Assembly: GCF_042140245.1 (NCBI RefSeq)
Contig: NZ_CP159483.1
Location: 1,736,001-1,800,000, forward strand
Direction of reading: 5' to 3'
From: MH13 sp042140245
Lineage (GTDB): Bacteria; Pseudomonadota; Alphaproteobacteria; Rhizobiales; MH13
Length of the DNA stretch: 64,000 nt
Below are positions 8,868 through 16,855 of this stretch, in pieces. The notes under the pieces were generated by a model. That model had not been told where the DNA came from. It did no database searches and saw only the letters and a list, made by a program, of their open reading frames with translations. Position numbers and translations under genes: made by a program. Position 1 is the stretch's first letter, and the number at the start of each line of letters is the position of its first letter.

Positions 8868-9643
8868 GCGACGTCATACCCCTTCTGGACATCCAGAACC
8901 TTTCGAAGAACTACGGCGCTCGTGTCGGCTGCCGTGATGTGTCGTTCAAACTCTATCCCGGCGAAGTCATGGGCATTGTGGGCGAATCCGGGTCCGGCAA
9001 ATCGACCCTGCTCAACTGCATGGCCGGTCATCTGACCCCCGATAGCGGTCGCGTGTTGTTCGATACGCGCGCTGAAGGCCCGCGTGACACGCTGGCCATG
9101 AGCGAGCCGGAACGGCGGATGCTTGGCCGTACCGATTGGGCGTTTGTGCACCAGAACCCGCGCGACGGGCTGCGTATGCGCGTGTCCGCAGGCGGCAATG
9201 TTGGCGAGCGGTTGATGGCCGTTGGCGCACGGCATTATGGCAACATTCGCCATGCCGCCGAGGATTGGCTGGAGCGGGTGGAAATCGACACCGGCCGCAT
9301 GGATGATCGGCCAGCTCAGTTTTCCGGCGGCATGCAGCAGCGCCTGCAAATCGCCCGCAATCTGGTGTCCGGACCGCGCCTTGTGTTCATGGATGAACCG
9401 ACCGGCGGACTGGATGTCTCCGTACAGGCGCGTCTGCTCGATCTGCTGCGCGGTCTGGTGCGCAAGATGGGCCTGTCGGCCATCATCGTCACCCACGATC
9501 TGGCTGTGGTGCGGCTTCTGGCCGACCGGTTGATGGTGATGAAGGATGGCGATGTAATCGAAACGGGCCTGACTGATCAGGTGCTCGACGATCCGCAGCA
9601 CGCCTACACACAGCTACTCGTTTCCTCAGTTTTGCAGGTTTAG
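8864..9643 (+). CDS. phnK: C-P lyase ABC-type ATPase PhnK
   Basis: The 259-residue ATPase has Walker A GESGSGKS, signature FSGGMQQRLQIARNL and Walker B LVFMDEPTGGLD. PhnK binds the PhnGHIJ core rather than a membrane permease and is needed for C-P lyase activity. The start overlaps the phnJ stop (ATGA). Adjacent PhnL is a separate paralogue, which fits the usual phnKL pair. Confidence 0.94.
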   Translation: MSDVIPLLDIQNLSKNYGARVGCRDVSFKLYPGEVMGIVGESGSGKSTLLNCMAGHLTPDSGRVLFDTRAEGPRDTLAMSEPERRMLGRTDWAFVHQNPRDGLRMRVSAGGNVGERLMAVGARHYGNIRHAAEDWLERVEIDTGRMDDRPAQFSGGMQQRLQIARNLVSGPRLVFMDEPTGGLDVSVQARLLDLLRGLVRKMGLSAIIVTHDLAVVRLLADRLMVMKDGDVIETGLTDQVLDDPQHAYTQLLVSSVLQV

Positions 9644-9652
9644 GACCCAATC

Positions 9653-10336
9653 ATGATCACTGTTGAAGACCTTGGAAAAAGTTTCGCGCTGCACAATCAA
9701 GGGGCGACCATTATTCCGGTTCTTGAAGGTGGCAAATTCCAAGTGAAACCGGGTGAATGTGTTGCGTTGACGGGAGTTTCAGGTGCTGGGAAGTCCACTG
9801 TCATGCGCATCCTCTACGGCAACTACCTTGCCCAGGCTGGGCGCGTGGTGATCGATGGGCTAGATATCACCAAGGCCGAGCCACGTGAAATCCTTAAGCT
9901 GCGGCGGCAGACCCTTGGTTATGTCAGCCAGTTTTTGCGGGTTGTGCCGCGTGTCCCCACCATTGATGTGGTGAGCGAGCCTCTTCTTTCGGTCGGCAAG
10001 AGCGAGGAGGAGGCGCGTGAACGAGCATGCGATCTTCTCTCCCGCTTGCGCATCCCTGAGCGCTTGTGGGAGCTCTCGCCGACCACCTTTTCCGGCGGCG
10101 AACAGCAGAGGGTGAACATTGCCCGAGGGTTTGCACACGCCTATCCGGCGCTGCTGCTTGATGAGCCGACGGCCAGTCTTGATGCGCAGAACCGGCAAAC
10201 CGTGCTGACCCTGATCGAGGAAGCCAAGGCAGGCGGAGCGGCAATTGTCGGCATCTTCCATGACGTCGAAGCGCGTGCGCGGGTGGCAGATCGGGAGATT
10301 GATGTCACCGCCTTCACGCCGAGGCTTGCTGCATGA
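9653..10336 (+). CDS. phnL: C-P lyase ABC-type ATPase PhnL
   Basis: The 227-residue ATPase has Walker A GVSGAGKS, signature FSGGEQQRVNIARGF and Walker B LLLDEPTASLD. Like PhnK it lacks a cognate permease in the operon; a PhnK-PhnL assembly on the C-P lyase core has been described. It is nine bases after phnK and overlaps phnN by four bases (ATGA, 10333-10336). Confidence 0.93.
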   Translation: MITVEDLGKSFALHNQGATIIPVLEGGKFQVKPGECVALTGVSGAGKSTVMRILYGNYLAQAGRVVIDGLDITKAEPREILKLRRQTLGYVSQFLRVVPRVPTIDVVSEPLLSVGKSEEEARERACDLLSRLRIPERLWELSPTTFSGGEQQRVNIARGFAHAYPALLLDEPTASLDAQNRQTVLTLIEEAKAGGAAIVGIFHDVEARARVADREIDVTAFTPRLAA

Positions 10337-10878
10337 GTGGTGGCCGGTTTATCGCCGTGGTTGGCCCTTCGGGTGTCGGCAAGGACAGCGTGATGGGTGC
10401 GCTGTGCAAGGCGATGCCAGATATGGTGCGGTGCCGCCGCGTGATCACGCGGGCACCAGAAGCTGGCGGTGAAGACTATGAACCGGTGGACGAAGACACC
10501 TTTCACACGCGTGCGAAGCGCGGGGACTTTGCCCTTTGGTGGCAAGCGCACGATCTGTTCTATGGTGTTCCCAACGATGTGCATACTCATCTGGAGCGCG
10601 GTTGCAATGTGATTGCCAACCTATCGCGATCCAAACTAACGGAAGCTCAAGCTATCTTCCCGCATTTCCAAGTTCTGTCGCTGACCGCCAGCCCAGCTGT
10701 GCTTGAAGACCGTTTGGCCGGGCGCGGTCGTGAAACGGCCAGCGAACGAGAAAAGCGGCTGGCACGGGCGAGCCTTCCATTGCCAGATGGGCTTGCCGTG
10801 ATCGAGATCGACAATTCCGGAGCCTTGGATAGATCCGTTGCCGCTGCGCGTGATGCGCTTCAATTGGCCAGCGCGTAA
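10333..10878 (+). CDS. phnN: Ribose 1,5-bisphosphokinase PhnN
   Basis: The 181-residue guanylate-kinase-fold protein has a P-loop VGPSGVGKDSVMGAL near the N-terminus and CRRVITRAPEAGGEDYEPVDEDTF as the acceptor region. PhnN phosphorylates ribose 1,5-bisphosphate to PRPP, the last step that returns C-P lyase ribose to metabolism. Its last 19 bases overlap the end of the convergent DUF1045 gene. Confidence 0.92.
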   Translation: MSGGRFIAVVGPSGVGKDSVMGALCKAMPDMVRCRRVITRAPEAGGEDYEPVDEDTFHTRAKRGDFALWWQAHDLFYGVPNDVHTHLERGCNVIANLSRSKLTEAQAIFPHFQVLSLTASPAVLEDRLAGRGRETASEREKRLARASLPLPDGLAVIEIDNSGALDRSVAAARDALQLASA

Positions 10879-11546
10879 GAGTGGATCAGATGGAAGCGAC
10901 CTGCCTCATCTTCTCCCAACAATCCAAGCGATGTGATGGCAAACGGGCTTGGCATAACGGGCGCGAAGTGTTGTCCGAGCCTGCTCGCGATATGTTCAGC
11001 TTCTTCAGTAGGGCGCTTGCCCGTCAAAGTCATGTGAAAGCGGAACTCGTCCATCACATAGGGGTAGCCCCAGCGCAACAGGTTGGCCTCTTGTGTTGGG
11101 GAAAGGCCAGCTTTGCGACGCTTTTCCAGTTCATCTTTGGTTGGCGCGGCGCGAAAGCCATCGAACTTCTCAACCACATTGGCCGCCAGCCCTTGCAGGC
11201 TTATGCTGGAGCTGCTGGGAACTGCAGCAACGAAACCGCCAAGCGGACGGATCACCAGATTATCCACGCTTGCTGCTTGCAAGGTTGGCATCAGCGTTGC
11301 GCACGCCTCTTGCAGACTTGTCTGCGTTTCACCATCAGCCAATCGAAACGGCGGTTTGATGGTGCCGTGAAAGCCATATTTACGCGGTGTCTGTGTGAGC
11401 CTATCGATGGAGTCAGGCAGCCCTTCGACAGTAGGGTGGTCAACGGTGTTACCGAGGCGGGAATCCCAACCCAGCCAATGCGAGGCTTGGGTGTGAAAGT
11501 CTCCTTCGGCCATCACGTAAATGGCATAACGGCTGTAGTTAGTCAT
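10860..11546 (-). CDS. DUF1045 phosphonate-operon protein, 2H phosphoesterase fold
   Basis: The 228-residue protein counts from the ATG at 11546, preceded by TAGGAACAGG; an upstream in-frame start at 11588 would add 14 residues of poor quality. It has both HxT motifs of the 2H phosphoesterase superfamily: H60-x-T62 (FHGTIKPPF) and H171-x-T173 (FHMTLTG). The family is known from C-P lyase gene neighbourhoods but its reaction is not established. 2H enzymes hydrolyse cyclic phosphodiesters or related bonds. Since phnP, which opens the 1,2-cyclic phosphate made by PhnJ, is absent from the island, this is a candidate replacement. It is divergent from phnM with 59 bases between them. Confidence 0.85.
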   Translation of the reverse strand: MTNYSRYAIYVMAEGDFHTQASHWLGWDSRLGNTVDHPTVEGLPDSIDRLTQTPRKYGFHGTIKPPFRLADGETQTSLQEACATLMPTLQAASVDNLVIRPLGGFVAAVPSSSSISLQGLAANVVEKFDGFRAAPTKDELEKRRKAGLSPTQEANLLRWGYPYVMDEFRFHMTLTGKRPTEEAEHIASRLGQHFAPVMPSPFAITSLGLLGEDEAGRFHLIHSYALAN

Positions 11547-11562
11547 GAGGCCTGTTCCTAAA

Positions 11563-11577
11563 GTCCAATTCTTGGAC
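11563..11577. promoter_or_regulatory. Palindrome between the DUF1045 gene and phnM
   Basis: GTCCAATTCTTGGAC is a perfect 6-bp inverted repeat with a three-base centre in the 59-bp divergent promoter region. The half GTCCAA/TTGGAC also occurs in the candidate PhnF operator at 5803-5822, so it may be a second PhnF site. Confidence 0.45.
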
Positions 11578-11605
11578 CTGAATTTCATAGAAGAAAGAAT
11601 GCTTT

Positions 11606-12754
11606 ATGACGCAAACAACCATTCTTGCGAACGCACGCTTGGTGCTGGCCGACGAAGTCATCTCCGGCAGCCTCACGTTTGCCGATGGCGTTATCACATC
11701 CGTTGACCAAGGCACGAATGTTCCGACCGGCGCGATCGACTGTGACGGCGACTATGTCGTGCCTGGTTTGGTGGAACTGCACACCGACAATCTGGAGCGG
11801 CATCTCTCACCGCGTCCCGGTGTTAACTGGCCGCACAATGCTGCCATCGCTGCGCATGATGCTGAGCTTGCGTCCACCGGCATCACAACGGTGTTTGACG
11901 CTGTCCGTCTGGGGTTCATTGAGTATTCGGGCACCCGCAATGTGATGACGCCCTATGCCCGCTCGATGGTTTCGGAAATCCTGACAGCGCGTGAGCACGG
12001 GCTGCTGAAGATCTCACATCATATTCATCTGCGTGCCGAGATTTGCTCAAACTCCTTGGCCGACGAGTTGGAAGAGTTTGGTCCTGAGGACCGGATTGGC
12101 ATCATCTCCTTGATGGATCACACGCCGGGTCAGCGGCAGTTTGCCGATATCAGCCAGTACGAGAAGTATATGCGCGGTAAGCATGGGCTCTCGCAGCAGG
12201 AGTTCGATGAGCATGTGGCGGAGCGCAAGCAGTTGCGCGAGCGCGTGGTCGAAAAGCACGAGGCGGCGGCTGTGAATGCGGCGGCGGCATTCGGTGCCGT
12301 GCTTGCGAGCCATGATGACACGACCCATGACCATGTGGAGCGGTCGGCGGAGCATGGGATCAAACTGGCTGAGTTTCCGACCACCATTGGTGCGGCCCAT
12401 GCCTGTCACGCCCATGGCATTGCGATCATGATGGGCGCGCCGAACCTGGTGCGCGGTGGCTCACATTCGGGCAATGTCGCTGCCCATACCTTGGCAGAGC
12501 ACGATTTGCTGGACATTGTCTCATCGGACTATGTGCCATCGGCACTGCTTTACTCCGCGCTCAAACTCTCCGAACTCTGGGATGACATGCCGCGCGCCGT
12601 CCAAACCGTCACATCAGCGCCGGCTAAAGCGGTGAACCTAGATGATCGTGGCACCATCGCAAACGGCTTGCGCGCCGATCTCGTGCGCTTTCATGTGCTT
12701 GATGACGTGCCGCTGATCCGCGGTGTTTGGTCAAACGGGGTTCAAGTTGGATAA
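11606..12754 (+). CDS. phnM: Ribose 1-methylphosphonate 5-triphosphate diphosphatase PhnM
   Basis: The 382-residue amidohydrolase-superfamily protein has the metal-binding start LVELHTDNLERHL (~55), VSPRP-like SPRPGVNWPHNAAIAAHDA, LMDHTPGQRQF and HDDTTHDHV. It also shares SSDYVPSALLYSALKL near the end with E. coli PhnM. PhnM removes pyrophosphate from ribose 1-phosphonate 5-triphosphate before C-P cleavage. This copy resembles the E. coli enzyme more closely than the second copy at 13631-14818. It ends 14 bases before the convergent TIM-barrel gene. Confidence 0.93.
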   Translation: MTQTTILANARLVLADEVISGSLTFADGVITSVDQGTNVPTGAIDCDGDYVVPGLVELHTDNLERHLSPRPGVNWPHNAAIAAHDAELASTGITTVFDAVRLGFIEYSGTRNVMTPYARSMVSEILTAREHGLLKISHHIHLRAEICSNSLADELEEFGPEDRIGIISLMDHTPGQRQFADISQYEKYMRGKHGLSQQEFDEHVAERKQLRERVVEKHEAAAVNAAAAFGAVLASHDDTTHDHVERSAEHGIKLAEFPTTIGAAHACHAHGIAIMMGAPNLVRGGSHSGNVAAHTLAEHDLLDIVSSDYVPSALLYSALKLSELWDDMPRAVQTVTSAPAKAVNLDDRGTIANGLRADLVRFHVLDDVPLIRGVWSNGVQVG

Positions 12755-12768
12755 TAGAAGGCGGGTTG

Positions 12769-13617
12769 CTAGCGGGCCAGACCTTGGCCTTCCAAGTACG
12801 TCATGGCTGCTGAAATGTCCGACGCATCGCGCAGTTCTAGCACGAGATGCGGCGCGGTTTCTGTGCCCATGTGTGGTAACTGTGCGAGCGCTTTGAAAAC
12901 CGAATGCCAAAGAATGGTGCCTTGTCCAGGTGCCCAGTGCCTGTCGGCGTAACCGTCTGCATCTTGTAGATGAACGTGGGCAAGCTGCGCGCCTGCATCT
13001 GCTACGAAATAGTCAACCGGCGGTGCACCCGTTGCGCCATGGGCATAGTGCGCGTGGCCGGTATCGATGGACACACGAACGTTTGGGCTGTCGAAACTTT
13101 CGGCCAACTCGCGCCGCGCACGTGGATCGATGTCCTCAATGTTTTCTATCACCAGTGTCACGCCCTCTTGTTCAGCCCGGCGCACAACACCTCCAAGAAC
13201 GCCATGGACTTTCTCGATGTGTTCGCTGCGCGCTGATCTCCCTTTGGTGCGTGGTGGATAGTTGAATGAGTTGAAATGATCCCACGTTTTGAAAGGAGAA
13301 TGGACGACCATCTGTGTCGCGCCGAGCGCTGCACAAATCTCAACGCCAGTCATAAAACGCTTGGTGATAAGAGGGCGGAACTCGGGGTCATTGCTGTCTA
13401 TGGGTGCGTTCCAAAACGGACCGTGGATCCCAAGCCGACCAGTGAAACCATCCAATGCTGTTTTGACCTTGGCAACATGATCGCTCCAATCGCCGAGTAG
13501 CAACTCGGTTTGGTGGTAATCCTGGATTTCAAGATCGCGCTCACCTTCAATAAGCCAATCGCGATAGGTCGGCACGTGTTCAAGTGTGAGGGCTGCGCCG
13601 ATTGTGATCGGTTCCAT
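12769..13617 (-). CDS. Sugar phosphate isomerase/epimerase-type TIM barrel protein
   Basis: The 282-residue protein counts from the ATG at 13617, preceded by GAGAGGA; an upstream start at 13671 would overlap the preceding gene. The fold is the xylose-isomerase-like/AP endonuclease 2 TIM barrel. Candidate metal ligands lie in MVVHSPF, LVIENIED, SIDTGHAHYAHG, LAHVHLQD and LVLELRD. It follows the second phnM paralogue by 13 bases and is surely co-transcribed, so it probably acts on a ribose- or phosphonate-derived intermediate. No specific reaction can be read out. Confidence 0.75.
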   Translation of the reverse strand: MEPITIGAALTLEHVPTYRDWLIEGERDLEIQDYHQTELLLGDWSDHVAKVKTALDGFTGRLGIHGPFWNAPIDSNDPEFRPLITKRFMTGVEICAALGATQMVVHSPFKTWDHFNSFNYPPRTKGRSARSEHIEKVHGVLGGVVRRAEQEGVTLVIENIEDIDPRARRELAESFDSPNVRVSIDTGHAHYAHGATGAPPVDYFVADAGAQLAHVHLQDADGYADRHWAPGQGTILWHSVFKALAQLPHMGTETAPHLVLELRDASDISAAMTYLEGQGLAR

Positions 13618-13630
13618 TGCCAAGATCCTC

Positions 13631-14818
13631 TCAGAAAACACGCATGCCTTCACGCCACACGCCGCGAACAACCGGTTGACCGTCCATCACGCGCACTTGA
13701 ACAAGGTCAGCACGTAGGCCCGTCTCTAGTCTGCCTCTGTCGGTCAGACCTGCAAAGCGGGCAGGGGTGCTGCTGACGAGTGCAATGGCCGAGGGTAAAC
13801 CGATATCGAGGTCGCGGTCAGCAGCGATGGCAAAGGCGCAGTCGAGTGGGCTGCGCGGCACATAGTCAGACGCCAGGGCGTCCACAAGGCCAGCTTCCAG
13901 CAATTCTTTGACGGCCACATTGCCCGATTGCGAACCGCCACGCAGATAGTTTGGAGCTCCCATCACCGTGCCCAGTGCGTGATCTTTCGCACGTTTGGCA
14001 GCGACGTGCGTTGTTGGAAACTCTGAGATGGTCACGCCTTCGGCAAGCGCTTGATCAACATGTGCAACCGAGCGGTCATCATGGCTCATCACGGGCACAT
14101 TAGCAGCTTTGGAATGGGCGATGATCTTGGCTCGGTTCTGCGCGCCGATGCGCTCGGAGCGCTCGAAAAGCTCGTCCATTCGGGCACGACCTTCCGACGC
14201 GCTGATCTCCATCTCGTGGATCATGTGGTTGAACCAGCGCTCGATATCGGGGCTCTGTCGATCGCCGGGCGTGTGATCCATGACCGACACCAGCCTCGCC
14301 AAAGGATGCTGGAGCGCATCAGCAGTCAACTGGGGTGTGTCCGGGTCAGAGATCTCACAACGCAAGTGCAGCAAATGGTCGACCCGGAAAGCGCCAGCGG
14401 CTTGTCCATGTTCCAGTGCTTCAATGAGCGGCAGGAGGATTTCACCGCGCTCTGGACGCTTCATCGTCGCGCCAACGCAAAGGCTGTCAAAAACGGTGGT
14501 CGTTCCGCCGGCAATCACAACGGCATCGTGAGCCAACAAGGCAGGCAAAAAGGCCCACTGAACTGTCGACCGTGGGTGGACATGAGTTTCCACATGGTCG
14601 GTGTGCAGATCGATGATGCCTGGGATGAGATAGTCGCCCTGAAGGTCGAGTGACCGCGTCCTGGGGCCGTCAGTGTCCAGGTCTGCAATCTTACCAGCAT
14701 CAATTGTTAGCGATCCGTGCCGAACGTCATTTGGCAGGACAAGCTGCGCGTTGGTGAGCTGAAGCACACCGTCCCATTGAACCGGGGCGCCAACTACCGT
14801 CTGTGGTGTGTCGAGCAT
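13631..14818 (-). CDS. Second PhnM-type amidohydrolase
   Basis: The 395-residue protein is a diverged paralogue of the phnM product at 11606. It retains LIPGIIDLHTDHVETHVHPRS, SVMDHTPGDRQSP, MSHDDRSVAHV and ALASDYVPRSPLDCAFAI, so the binuclear metal site is likely intact. Differences include HTDH for HTDN and a rearranged region after HTPGDRQ. It heads a two-gene reverse unit with the TIM-barrel gene and has a good Pho box 67 bases upstream of its start. It may be a PhnM with another substrate or an isoenzyme. Confidence 0.85.
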   Translation of the reverse strand: MLDTPQTVVGAPVQWDGVLQLTNAQLVLPNDVRHGSLTIDAGKIADLDTDGPRTRSLDLQGDYLIPGIIDLHTDHVETHVHPRSTVQWAFLPALLAHDAVVIAGGTTTVFDSLCVGATMKRPERGEILLPLIEALEHGQAAGAFRVDHLLHLRCEISDPDTPQLTADALQHPLARLVSVMDHTPGDRQSPDIERWFNHMIHEMEISASEGRARMDELFERSERIGAQNRAKIIAHSKAANVPVMSHDDRSVAHVDQALAEGVTISEFPTTHVAAKRAKDHALGTVMGAPNYLRGGSQSGNVAVKELLEAGLVDALASDYVPRSPLDCAFAIAADRDLDIGLPSAIALVSSTPARFAGLTDRGRLETGLRADLVQVRVMDGQPVVRGVWREGMRVF

Positions 14819-14884
14819 GAGGGGAGTCCTTTTTTCGTTGGCTCTGGTGGAACGCCTGATTTGTGACGGTTCGATAGAGCTCGG

Positions 14885-14902
14885 GTGATTGTTTTATGAC
14901 AT
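14885..14902 (-). promoter_or_regulatory. Pho box upstream of the second phnM paralogue
   Basis: Read on the reverse strand, ATGTCAT-AAAA-CAATCAC matches the CTGTCAT-N4-CTGTCAC Pho box at about 11 of 14 repeat positions, with the A-rich spacer typical of PhoB sites. It lies between the reverse-strand PhnM paralogue and the forward hexapeptide transferase and could serve both. Confidence 0.6.
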
Positions 14903-14987
14903 TCACAGGGTTGAACCGCTTCGGCCCTTCCGCCGATCTTTTGTTGATGCTTAGCGTCCAGCGATTTCAACAAAAGGACGTCAGCCG

Positions 14988-15608
14988 ATGGGTCAGAAAA
15001 AACTGAGCGAGACACCAACCATTCACGGCCAAGCTGAAGTGGCTGCTGATTGCACTCTTGGCCGATGGACTGAAGTTGGGCGTCGAACCCAGATGAAAGC
15101 CTCATCCTTGGGTGACTATTCGTACATCACCGAGAATGGTCATGTCATGGACACCACCATAGGCAAGTTCTGCTCCATCGCGAACGATGTTCGGCTCAAT
15201 CCGGGCAATCATCCGACTTGGCGTGCCTCTCAGCATCACGCGTTCTACAGGGCTGAGGCTTATGATCTTGGCGAGGATGATGCGGATTTTTTTGACTGGC
15301 GCCGATCCAATCCGGTGACCATTGGCCATGATGTATGGATTGGCCACGGGGTAACCGTCACGGCCGGTGTGACCATCGGGACTGGCGCGGCGATCGGAGC
15401 TGGTGCGGTGGTGACCAAGGATGTTGAGCCATACACGATTGTTGGAGGTGTTCCAGCCAAGCTTCTCAAGCGTCGGTTCACTCCTGAGCAAGGCAAAGCA
15501 CTCATGGAGGTTGCTTGGTGGGACTGGAGCCATGATCGGTTGAAGATCGCTCTGCACGATATTCGTCATCTTGATGTTGATGCGTTCTTGGCTATCCACA
15601 GGCCATGA
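14988..15608 (+). CDS. Phosphonate-cluster hexapeptide-repeat transferase
   Basis: The 206-residue protein is a left-handed beta-helix acetyltransferase-type enzyme. Repeats include GDYSYITENGHVMDTTIGKFCSIANDV and VTIGHDVWIGHGVTVTAGVTIGTGAAIGAGAVVTKDV, ending IVGGVPAKLLKRRF, with the catalytic-type histidine in NHPTWRASQHH. A family with this layout is known specifically from C-P lyase gene neighbourhoods; the acceptor is not established. It might N- or O-acetylate a phosphonate, as PhnO does in E. coli, which is otherwise missing here. It faces the second phnM across a Pho-box-containing spacer. Confidence 0.82.
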   Translation: MGQKKLSETPTIHGQAEVAADCTLGRWTEVGRRTQMKASSLGDYSYITENGHVMDTTIGKFCSIANDVRLNPGNHPTWRASQHHAFYRAEAYDLGEDDADFFDWRRSNPVTIGHDVWIGHGVTVTAGVTIGTGAAIGAGAVVTKDVEPYTIVGGVPAKLLKRRFTPEQGKALMEVAWWDWSHDRLKIALHDIRHLDVDAFLAIHRP

Positions 15609-15646
15609 GTGCGGTTGCCCGCTGAGGCTGGCGTTTTACCCTTTGT

Positions 15647-15684
15647 TTTGATTGCAGTTTTTTGTTCAAAAAACTGCAATCAAA
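15647..15684. repeat. Perfect 17-bp inverted repeat with 4-base loop
   Basis: The arm TTTGATTGCAGTTTTTT (15647-15663), the loop GTTC and the exact reverse complement (15668-15684) form a strong hairpin 38 bases after the hexapeptide transferase. It is not a canonical terminator, because the T-run is inside the stem and no U-tract follows on either strand. A smaller hairpin (15767-15789) precedes phnD. The rest of the 234-base gap shows no gene. Confidence 0.8.
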
Positions 15685-15842
15685 CCATCGCTAGAACTTC
15701 ATCTTACCTTTGCACACCTGCCATGAACCATCCCTATCACCGGCTCTCGTTGCGGGTGGTTGAGGTACACAGACGCCGCTCGCCTGTGTTTTCCGAGGGG
15801 CTCATTTTGGGCACCTCTGACCTCTAAAACAGGATGGCTTCC

Positions 15843-16760
15843 ATGTTGAAAATGACTCTGAGCGCGCTGATCGTTGGCGCAACCGCTCTGACCAGCACCG
15901 TCGCCCTTGCAGACTGGCGCGAGGATGTTCCGGTGTTCCGCATCGGTATTCTTGGCGGTGAGAATGAGGCTGATCGTCTTCGCGAGCACAGCTGCCAGAA
16001 AGACTATTTGGAGAACATTCTCGGCGTGCCGGTCGAGTTGTTCCCAGCTTCAGACTACGCAGGCGTGATGCAGGGTCTTTTGGCTGGTCAGCTGGAGTTT
16101 GCCGGTCTGGGTTCGGCTGGCTATGCCGGTATCGTTCTTCAGGATGAAAACGCTGTTGAGCCACTTTACACCACCCAACAGGTGGATGGTTCGCTCGGTT
16201 ACTACTCGGTGATGTATGTGCGTTCCGACAGCGACATCACAAGCTTGGAAGAGATGGAAGGTCACTCGCTGGCTTTTGCTGACCCCAACTCCACCTCAGG
16301 CTATCTGGTTCCCAATGCTGAGTTGAACGAGATGGGTATCAACCCCGATGCTTACTTCTCGCAGACCGGCTTTGGTGGTGGTCATGAACAGGCGGTGATT
16401 TCTGTTCTTCAGGGCCAGTATGACGCTGGTGTCACCTGGACATCTGGCGTCGGCGATATCGCCGAGGGCTTCTCACGCGGCAACTTGCGTTCCATGGTCG
16501 ACAAAGACCTTCTCGATATGGATGACATCCGCATCATCTGGCAGTCGAACCTCATAACGAATGGTCCGCGCGTTATCCGTCAGGATGTTCCTGAAGAGCT
16601 GAAGTCGCTGGTGATGGGCGCGATGATGCGTCTGCAATCGGTGGACCGCGATTGCTACGACGCCATCAATGATGGCGAGTCGATGAGCTATTATCCCATC
16701 GATCACGACTTCTATTTGCCGATCATTAACATGCGTCGTCAGCTGGCTGGCGTTCGCTAA
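15843..16760 (+). CDS. phnD: Phosphonate ABC transporter, periplasmic binding protein
   Basis: The 305-residue protein has a signal peptide MLKMTLSALIVGATALTSTV cleaved after ALA. The PhnD/SsuA-type body starts VFRIGILGGENEADRL and contains PNSTSGYLVP and QTGFGGGHEQAVISVLQGQYDAGVTW. It captures phosphonates in the periplasm for PhnC and the two PhnE proteins. I chose ATG 15843 because AGGA at 15831-15834 has correct spacing to it, whereas the ATG at 15834 would sit on the ribosome binding site. Confidence 0.92.
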   Translation: MLKMTLSALIVGATALTSTVALADWREDVPVFRIGILGGENEADRLREHSCQKDYLENILGVPVELFPASDYAGVMQGLLAGQLEFAGLGSAGYAGIVLQDENAVEPLYTTQQVDGSLGYYSVMYVRSDSDITSLEEMEGHSLAFADPNSTSGYLVPNAELNEMGINPDAYFSQTGFGGGHEQAVISVLQGQYDAGVTWTSGVGDIAEGFSRGNLRSMVDKDLLDMDDIRIIWQSNLITNGPRVIRQDVPEELKSLVMGAMMRLQSVDRDCYDAINDGESMSYYPIDHDFYLPIINMRRQLAGVR

Positions 16761-16776
16761 GCTGTCCTTCTGAGTA

Positions 16777-16807
16777 GGGCCGAGCCTGGCAAAGGTTCGG
16801 CCCTTTT
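16777..16807 (+). terminator. Intercistronic terminator-like hairpin after phnD
   Basis: Ten-base arms (16777-16786 GGGCCGAGCC, 16794-16803 GGTTCGGCCC, one G-U pair) with a seven-base loop, then TTTT. It lies between phnD and phnC in one operon, so it probably attenuates read-through and protects the phnD message, raising PhnD over PhnC/PhnE. Confidence 0.75.
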
Positions 16808-16855
16808 CGCATCCCCTCGACCCCCAAACTAAGTTGTAAAGCTGGAGCCCTAGCC

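Noticed and set aside
15718..15734. Possible Pho box before phnD (CTGCCAT)
   Set aside because: Only one heptamer resembles the consensus; the second at the required spacing does not.
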